Source: Bacteroidales bacterium (lineage in GTDB: Bacteria > Bacteroidota > Bacteroidia > Bacteroidales > F082). From it: 11,649 nt of DNA. Shown piece by piece: positions 6,958 to 11,649 of this stretch. Numbering within the stretch: position 1 is the first letter of the stretch; each line of letters begins with the position of its first letter. The stretch lies in contig JASBYY010000060.1 in assembly GCA_029983675.1 (NCBI GenBank), positions 1-11,649 of the forward strand. The letters are read 5' to 3'. A program made the position numbers and the translations under genes. The notes beneath the pieces are model-generated. The model saw only the letters and a program-made list of their open reading frames with translations, did not search any database and was not told the origin of the DNA.

Positions 6958-6990
6958 TTTGCAACCGAAGTTGTTTTTTAGTTATTTTTG
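6958..6990 (+). promoter_or_regulatory. Consensus promoter of the NagB/PIG-L gene
   Basis: TTTG (6958-6961) and TATTTTTG (6983-6990) are separated by 21 nt, matching TTTG-N19-21-TAnnTTTG. Transcription should start near 6997, leaving a leader of about 109 nt before ATG 7106. This is longer than the other leaders in the window. Confidence 0.8.
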
Positions 6991-6998
6991 TAGGGTTC

Positions 6999-7010
6999 AA
7001 TTTCGAAATT
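6999..7010. repeat. 12-bp palindrome at the predicted transcription start
   Basis: AATTTCGAAATT is a perfect palindrome located at or just after the predicted start of the NagB/PIG-L transcript. It could be an operator where a bound repressor blocks initiation. It is short and AT-rich, so chance is possible. Confidence 0.3.
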
Positions 7011-7105
7011 CGAAGGAGCGTTGCCGAACATTATTTGATATGAAAACATCCGGTAATCAAACAATAACGTCAGCCATCCGAAATCAAAGATAATAAGCAA
7101 ACACT

Positions 7106-9415
7106 ATGTTTACATCCAACTCTATCGTTGAATCATATCATTACAAAACATCTGAAACAGGAGTCCCCACCACCCAGACGCCTTATCTTATTGCCAGCGA
7201 TGTGCCCCAACTCAGTCTGCTCATGGCGTTACGCTTTATCGAATGGGTTTCGTCACACCCCGATGGCGTTGTCTGCCTTCCTGCCGATAAACATGCCGAA
7301 CCTTTTATCAAAGCCACCCACCGTCTGCTCGACACTTGGGAACAAGCCGAGACTCAAAGTCTTTTGGCCCGGTACGGCATGGCCACTTTCAAAAAACCAT
7401 CGCTCAAAGGCCTACATTTTGTTCAGAGCAACGAGTTCTACCCGATTTCGCCGCTCCAACACAATTCGGTCTATCACTTCGTCATGGAACACTATATTGA
7501 AGGGTTCGGCCTCGATCCTGAAAAAGCCTTGCTCATTAACTCCGATGCCATCCTGCTTCATGACGACAAAACCTACAACGAGGTCTTCCCCGATTGCAAA
7601 ATCGATTTGTCGCTACGATACTGCGAAGTGCGCGACAAGGATGACGAAGTGAAAAAACAATCCATCTTCCAAATCGATGACTGGTGCTCAAATTATGAAG
7701 AGAGAATCAGGGAATTGGGCGGCATAGGCTTCTATCTCGACACCATAGGTTCCGATGGCCGTATTGCCTGTAACATCAAAGGCTCCGACCTCTTCTCCAC
7801 CACTCGTATTACGCAAACCAACTTTGAAACCCAAGCCGATGCTGCCAACACATTGGGCGGCATCGAGGTCGCTCGAAGTCGGTTGGTCATCACAATCGGA
7901 TTGGGCACCATCACCTTTAACCCTGATGCCACCGCCATCGTTTTCGCTGCGGGAGAAGCCAATGCCGACATTGTAAAAGCCTCTCTCGAAAGCCAGATGT
8001 CATCGACATATCCAGCTACCGTTATCCGACGTCTTAGCAACGGACGTTTTTATCTTACCAAGGGCAGTGCCTGTAAGCTGGAAGATCAAATTGCGGAATA
8101 CTACAAATCGTCGCCATGGGACTTTGCTAAAACCGAACGCGCCATCATCGACCTTTGCGTCAAAATCGACAAATACGCCCACCATTTGACGATGGACGAC
8201 CTATTGTCCGACCCGTGGTGCAGCATGATTCCCAACCTTAGCTTGGACACCGTGACGGAGGTTGTCAACCATATCAAGATGAAATTGCAGCGCGGCATGT
8301 CGCGTGAAAAAGAAAAAGTCATCTATCACACCGGACCGCATCACGACGACATCATGCTTGGTATCATGCCATACGCCAACCGGCAATTGCTGTCGGCAAG
8401 CAACGATGTACACTTTGCCGTTGCCACATCGGGATACAATTCCGTGACAAACAATTTTGTCATACAAACCCTTCAGCTGACCTTACAGATGATGGAAAGT
8501 GGAGAGGTACAAATGCTGCTCTACCCCGACTTTTTCAGCGATGGATATAAACACAAACGCTACAAGGATGTCTATCATTTTTTAGACAACTGTGCCCGGA
8601 AAAACGAGCATGAAAAGCAACGCGGACTTTGCCACCGCGTGATTCGTGATAGTATCGAAATATGGGAGTTGAAAAATCGCGAGGAGCTTGTACTTTGTCT
8701 CCACCAAATTATCAACGATTTGACAAACAGCTATGAAGGCAGCAAAAATCCTCCCAAAGTTCAGCTTTTGAAAGGCAGGTTGCGCGAGTTTGAAGAAGAA
8801 TTGGTATGGAACTATAACGGTGTCCGTCTCGACCACATCCACCATTGGCGGCTGAAATTCTATACAGAAGGTCTTGTTCCTGACAACCAATCAGATACCG
8901 ATGCCATTCTCGACCAGTTCCGTAACACCCGCCCCGACATCATCAGTCTGGCATTCGACCCAGAGGGAAGCGGCCCCGACACCCATTACAAGGTGTTGCA
9001 GGCTATCGCCGAAGCCGTCAGAAAATGGAGTTTGGAAGCCGATTTATCAAATCTGCGCATCATCGGATACAGAAACGTATGGTTCAAGTTCCATCCTTCG
9101 GAAGCCACAATGTTCGTACCCGTATCGCTCAATGACCTTGCCATCCACCAAACCGCATTTGCCGAAAGCTATTTGACACAGGTCGAGGCCTCCTATCCCA
9201 GCCCGGAATGTGATGGCCCCTTCAGCGAAATATCACGTAGAATATGGATGCGACAAATGGTTCAGATTCAACATGTGCTCGGGAAAAACCATTTTTACGA
9301 AAGCGATAATGCCCTCGTCAGGTCAACACACGGCCTAATTTATCTGAAAGAAATGGATATCCATGAGTTTATCTCTCTGGCAAATGAACTGAAAAAACGT
9401 TCGGAGGGCTACTAA
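7106..9415 (+). CDS. Fusion of NagB-like (glucosamine-6-phosphate deaminase/isomerase fold) and PIG-L/LmbE-like deacetylase domains
   Basis: A 769-residue cytosolic-looking protein without signal peptide. Residues about 35-325 resemble the NagB sugar isomerase fold: SNEFYPISPLQHNSVY (108-123) sits where NagB has its MDEY segment, and GGIGFYLDTIGSDGRIACN (205-223) where NagB has GxGxDGHIAFNE. The catalytic pair Asp-His of NagB reads Asp217...Arg219, and the following Glu is absent, so ordinary deaminase activity is doubtful. Residues about 405-690 resemble PIG-L/LmbE N-acetylglucosamine deacetylases: PHHDDIMLG (411-419) is the zinc motif, and His627 in DPEGSGPDTHYK is a plausible third ligand. 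Similar fusions occur in Bacteroidales annotated as glucosamine-6-phosphate deaminases; E. coli NagB is only 266 residues. A role in amino-sugar metabolism is inferred. The gene has its own strong promoter and stands alone; no convincing terminator was found in 9416-9589. Confidence 0.85.
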   Translation: MFTSNSIVESYHYKTSETGVPTTQTPYLIASDVPQLSLLMALRFIEWVSSHPDGVVCLPADKHAEPFIKATHRLLDTWEQAETQSLLARYGMATFKKPSLKGLHFVQSNEFYPISPLQHNSVYHFVMEHYIEGFGLDPEKALLINSDAILLHDDKTYNEVFPDCKIDLSLRYCEVRDKDDEVKKQSIFQIDDWCSNYEERIRELGGIGFYLDTIGSDGRIACNIKGSDLFSTTRITQTNFETQADAANTLGGIEVARSRLVITIGLGTITFNPDATAIVFAAGEANADIVKASLESQMSSTYPATVIRRLSNGRFYLTKGSACKLEDQIAEYYKSSPWDFAKTERAIIDLCVKIDKYAHHLTMDDLLSDPWCSMIPNLSLDTVTEVVNHIKMKLQRGMSREKEKVIYHTGPHHDDIMLGIMPYANRQLLSASNDVHFAVATSGYNSVTNNFVIQTLQLTLQMMESGEVQMLLYPDFFSDGYKHKRYKDVYHFLDNCARKNEHEKQRGLCHRVIRDSIEIWELKNREELVLCLHQIINDLTNSYEGSKNPPKVQLLKGRLREFEEELVWNYNGVRLDHIHHWRLKFYTEGLVPDNQSDTDAILDQFRNTRPDIISLAFDPEGSGPDTHYKVLQAIAEAVRKWSLEADLSNLRIIGYRNVWFKFHPSEATMFVPVSLNDLAIHQTAFAESYLTQVEASYPSPECDGPFSEISRRIWMRQMVQIQHVLGKNHFYESDNALVRSTHGLIYLKEMDIHEFISLANELKKRSEGY

Positions 9416-9556
9416 AGATCCAAGGAACAAGGATTCTGACAAAATCCGCATCTTGCATCATTTCCAGCTGCATAGAATTGGAGCAGCAAATCATGTATTA
9501 CGCCAACCCAGATGTTGCCAAGCGACATTCCTCGCCTTTTGTCCATATAAAAACGT

Positions 9557-9564
9557 TACTTTTG
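9557..9564 (+). promoter_or_regulatory. Promoter -7 element (TACTTTTG) of the DUF2156-GNAT operon
   Basis: TACTTTTG followed by C matches TAnnTTTG. The start would be near 9571, about 19 nt before ATG 9590. A TTTG at 9538-9541 lies only 15 nt upstream, shorter than the usual 19-21, so the -33 element is uncertain. The spacer 9416-9556 shows only weak hairpins. Confidence 0.6.
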
Positions 9565-9589
9565 CAAACAGAAATTGAAAATCAGATAA

Positions 9590-10483
9590 ATGTTATCCTT
9601 CAAAGAACTTTGCATAGAAGATCGCGACAACATTACAAAATACACATTGAATAGCCTTTGTGCAAGTTGTGATGTGTCGTTTTCCAGTTTGATGTCGTGG
9701 AAATTCATGTACGACACACGATATGCCATCATCGAAGATTTTCTGGTCTTCCGCTATCACGATGGCAACAATGTGACCTATATGATACCCATTGGCAACA
9801 GTACAGATATTGAGCATGTTATCGACCTGCTTATTGAAGATGCCCAAAAGGAAGGCTATCCTTTCAGGATGCTTGCTTCGGAAAGCTATCTCGCCGAGAA
9901 AATGAATGCGTCACAATTGAATAGATTTTCACTTTCTTGCGATCGCAACTACAGCGAATACATTTACAAGCGTGAAAACCTTGCGACACTGAAAGGATCG
10001 AAATACCAATCCAAACGCAACCATGTCAACAAGTTCAACAACACCTATTCAAGCTGGAAATACAAGGAGCTTACTCCCGAACTCGTCAGCGATTGCCTTT
10101 ATATGGAAAAAGAATGGTATAAGGCGAATATTGACAAAGATCCGAAAAGCATAGAGATGGAACGCCAAGCGCTGACATTTGCACTGAACCACTTTCAAGA
10201 CACAGGAGCATTGGGGGGCGTGCTGTGTGTGGAAAACAAAATTGCAGCATTTACCTTGGGCTGTCCCATCAACAACAACACATTCGATGTGCAGTTTGAA
10301 AAGGCCGATACCCAATTTGAAGGAGCTTACACGGTTATTAATCAATTATTTGTACAGCATCTTCCAGAAAAATTCGACTATATTAACCGCGAAGAGGATC
10401 TCGGTCTTGAAGGGCTGCGACATGCCAAACTGTCCTACCATCCCATAAAAATGTTGAATCGCTGCATGATGACCTTGAAATAA
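9590..10483 (+). CDS. DUF2156-family protein (phosphatidylglycerol lysyltransferase C-terminal-like fold)
   Basis: A 297-residue soluble protein without membrane segments or signal peptide. Features of the DUF2156 family (the C-terminal, GNAT-like domain of MprF) are YSEYIY (121-126), the basic stretch LKGSKYQSKRNHVNKF (134-149), and YINREEDLGLEGLRHAKLSY (264-283) near the end. In MprF this fold transfers an aminoacyl group from tRNA to lipid. Here the membrane flippase part is absent, so the substrate is unknown and could be a peptide, a sugar or a small amine. Its TAA stop overlaps the next ATG (TAATG), so translation of the two is probably coupled. The ATG at 9590 fits the promoter at 9557. 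Confidence 0.85.
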   Translation: MLSFKELCIEDRDNITKYTLNSLCASCDVSFSSLMSWKFMYDTRYAIIEDFLVFRYHDGNNVTYMIPIGNSTDIEHVIDLLIEDAQKEGYPFRMLASESYLAEKMNASQLNRFSLSCDRNYSEYIYKRENLATLKGSKYQSKRNHVNKFNNTYSSWKYKELTPELVSDCLYMEKEWYKANIDKDPKSIEMERQALTFALNHFQDTGALGGVLCVENKIAAFTLGCPINNNTFDVQFEKADTQFEGAYTVINQLFVQHLPEKFDYINREEDLGLEGLRHAKLSYHPIKMLNRCMMTLK

Positions 10484-11496
10484 TGGAACTCAAATCACAG
10501 CTACGCAAACTTTGGGATTGCTGCTTCAATGAAGAGACGGCATTTTCCGATTTGTATTTTGAAATGCGAGATGTCGAGCAAAACAGCATTTTCATCGAGC
10601 ACAACGAACACATTGTCAGTGCTATGCAACTGCTCCCGTATCCTTTTACCTTTTATGATACCATCATCGATACCGCTTATATTTCAGGAGCCTGCACCCA
10701 TCCGGAATACCGCAGAAAAGGTCTGATGAACACATTGATTATCAAAGCATTTGAAAAACTTAGAAAACAAAACATACCCATTGTAACCTTGATACCGGCC
10801 CAACGTGAATTGTTTGCTTATTATGCCAAATTCGGTTTCGTTGCGAATTTCAATTATAGCATAAAACAATTTGATAATCAACCATGTAATAAGAATAACA
10901 TTATCCATAACGATCTATGCGACATTGAAACAACTTATGCCTATTTCCAAGCAAGACTACAAGAAAGAAACTGCTGCATACAGCATAATGCGCAGGATTT
11001 CAGGATGATCATTAAAGAAATGAAACTTGGAGGAGAAAAACCGATCATTGGCTTTCGAGATGGGAAGATTGTCGGGATGGCCTTCCCTTATACCATTAAC
11101 AATAAGCGCATTACAAAAGAGTTGATCTTTGATGACGAAGAAGTACAACAATGGCTATTGTCACAAATCGGTGCCACTGCTGTCATTTGCAATGGACAAG
11201 ACCAACAGCTTGGCATGATGCGAATTGTAGATGCCTTGACAATAATGGAACAATATGCCGAAGCACATCCAAATTTCAGTACTATGTTTCATCTACACGA
11301 CGACCTCATACCTGAAAATTGCGGCGACTATGCCATTGCAAAAGGGAAAGTAATCAAAAACAACGGGAATCGCTATGAAAAGGTAGGAATTGAACCACTT
11401 ACCACCGCTCTTTTTGGAGAGAAAGCACAGTATCTTCCTCTTGTATTGAAAGGATTCGAGCAACAAGCTCCATACATGAGTCTGATGCTGGATTAG
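10483..11496 (+). CDS. GNAT acetyltransferase, Eis-like, with SCP2-like C-terminal domain
   Basis: A 337-residue soluble protein. Residues about 35-125 are a GNAT domain: SGACTHPEYRRKGLMNTLI (68-86) contains the beta-strand and the RRKGLM acetyl-CoA pyrophosphate loop (77-82), and LFAYYAKFGFV (110-120) is the usual motif B with its Tyr. The C-terminal third, from the MMRIVDALTIMEQYAE region to the end, resembles the sterol-carrier-like domain of Eis-type acetyltransferases, with a central second GNAT-like part. The substrate is unknown; Eis enzymes acetylate amines, including aminoglycosides, but this cannot be assumed. The start codon overlaps the stop of the DUF2156 gene by one base, so both form one transcriptional and probably functional unit. 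The gene converges on an rRNA operon about 120 nt downstream and has no separate obvious terminator of its own. Confidence 0.87.
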   Translation: MELKSQLRKLWDCCFNEETAFSDLYFEMRDVEQNSIFIEHNEHIVSAMQLLPYPFTFYDTIIDTAYISGACTHPEYRRKGLMNTLIIKAFEKLRKQNIPIVTLIPAQRELFAYYAKFGFVANFNYSIKQFDNQPCNKNNIIHNDLCDIETTYAYFQARLQERNCCIQHNAQDFRMIIKEMKLGGEKPIIGFRDGKIVGMAFPYTINNKRITKELIFDDEEVQQWLLSQIGATAVICNGQDQQLGMMRIVDALTIMEQYAEAHPNFSTMFHLHDDLIPENCGDYAIAKGKVIKNNGNRYEKVGIEPLTTALFGEKAQYLPLVLKGFEQQAPYMSLMLD

Positions 11497-11565
11497 CGGC
11501 GGAAAAAAGTATAAAAGCGGTACCATCTGTTGGAAGGTGCTGCTGCCTCGTCCATCGCCACACGC

Positions 11566-11605
11566 CATAAAAACAGAACGCCCCTCCACAAAAAGGAGGG
11601 GCGTT
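11566..11605 (-). terminator. Rho-independent terminator of the rRNA operon
   Basis: An 11-bp perfect stem, AACGCCCCTCC (11577-11587) with GGAGGGGCGTT (11595-11605), has a 7-nt loop and is followed on the minus strand by a CTGTTTTTA tract. It lies just past the 3' end of the leftward 5S gene. The stem is GC-rich and strong. On the plus strand only GTTT follows, so it may stop the rightward acetyltransferase transcript only weakly. Confidence 0.93.
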
Positions 11606-11612
11606 TCCGTTA

Positions 11613-11649
11613 CGGGTGGGCGGCGACCTACTTTCCCACACGGATGCAG
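11613..11649 (-). rRNA. rrf: 5S ribosomal RNA, 3' end (partial, runs off the window)
   Basis: Read on the minus strand, the last bases give GTGGGAAAGTAGGTCGCCGC, which closely matches the 3' end of Bacteroidetes 5S rRNA (GTGGGAGAGTAGGTCGCCGC type). CCACCC follows and would pair with the 5' end in helix I. The terminator comes directly after. The 16S and 23S genes would lie beyond the right edge. The exact 3' terminus is uncertain by a few bases. Confidence 0.9.

Noticed and set aside
7034..7061. TTTGAT/ATCAAA inverted repeat in the NagB/PIG-L leader
   Set aside because: Only 6 bp, AT-rich and widely spaced; likely chance.
7128..7652. 174-residue plus-strand frame inside the NagB/PIG-L gene
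   Set aside because: Out-of-frame shadow of a gene with clear domain motifs.
9416..9556. Possible terminator hairpins (GGATT/AATCC and GCTGC/GCAGC)
   Set aside because: Stems of only 5 bp without a following U-tract.
1..11649. CRISPR array, insertion sequence or tRNA gene
   Set aside because: No regularly spaced repeats, transposase-like frame with terminal repeats, or cloverleaf-type sequence was found.

Overview
The window looks like chromosomal DNA of a Bacteroidales bacterium. At least six sites fit the Bacteroidetes sigma-factor element TAnnTTTG, and two of these have a TTTG box 20-21 nt upstream. The gene types also fit: a TonB-dependent receptor with an N-terminal carboxypeptidase-regulatory-like domain, a lipoprotein M49 peptidase with an HECLGH zinc motif, a NagB/PIG-L fusion, and the 3' end of a Bacteroidetes-type 5S rRNA. 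No transposase, CRISPR array or tRNA was seen.

Layout. Positions 1-286 hold candidate promoters and a TPP (thiamin pyrophosphate) riboswitch, followed by a TonB-dependent receptor (287-2725, +). The riboswitch makes this the likely outer-membrane thiamin or thiamin-precursor receptor. Two hairpin terminators (2744-2847) separate it from a convergent dipeptidyl-peptidase III lipoprotein gene (2869-4917, -). The AT-rich stretch 4918-5676 has no intact gene, but the minus strand carries remains of two small unrecognised genes (5200-5535 and 5001-5183), both with disabling lesions. Next is a Fic-domain AMPylase-type protein with a DUF4172-like N-terminus and a winged-helix C-terminus (5677-6768, -).

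The divergent spacer 6769-7105 is dense in regulatory structure. It has back-to-back consensus promoters for the Fic gene and for the rightward gene, three TTGAGCC boxes around the Fic promoter (two forming a perfect 11-bp inverted repeat), and further inverted repeats beside the rightward promoter. The rightward gene (7106-9415) is a large fusion of a glucosamine-6-phosphate deaminase/isomerase (NagB)-like domain and a PIG-L/LmbE deacetylase-like domain. The usual catalytic Asp-Gly-His reads Asp-Gly-Arg. A two-gene unit follows: a DUF2156 (MprF-C-terminal-like) protein (9590-10483) overlapping by one base an Eis-like GNAT acetyltransferase with an SCP2-like tail (10483-11496). The window ends in the terminator and 3' end of a leftward 5S rRNA gene, so the acyltransferase pair converges on an rRNA operon.

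How the parts work together. Thiamin uptake is a self-contained riboswitch-controlled unit, unusual in lacking adjacent pnuT or thiamin pyrophosphokinase genes within view. The Fic gene looks self-regulated: the protein has an internal inhibitory motif and a DNA-binding tail, and its promoter is framed by repeated boxes. The two acyltransferase-fold genes are probably co-translated and act together on an unknown substrate. Everything was read by eye. Domain assignments come from motif recognition, not from searches.
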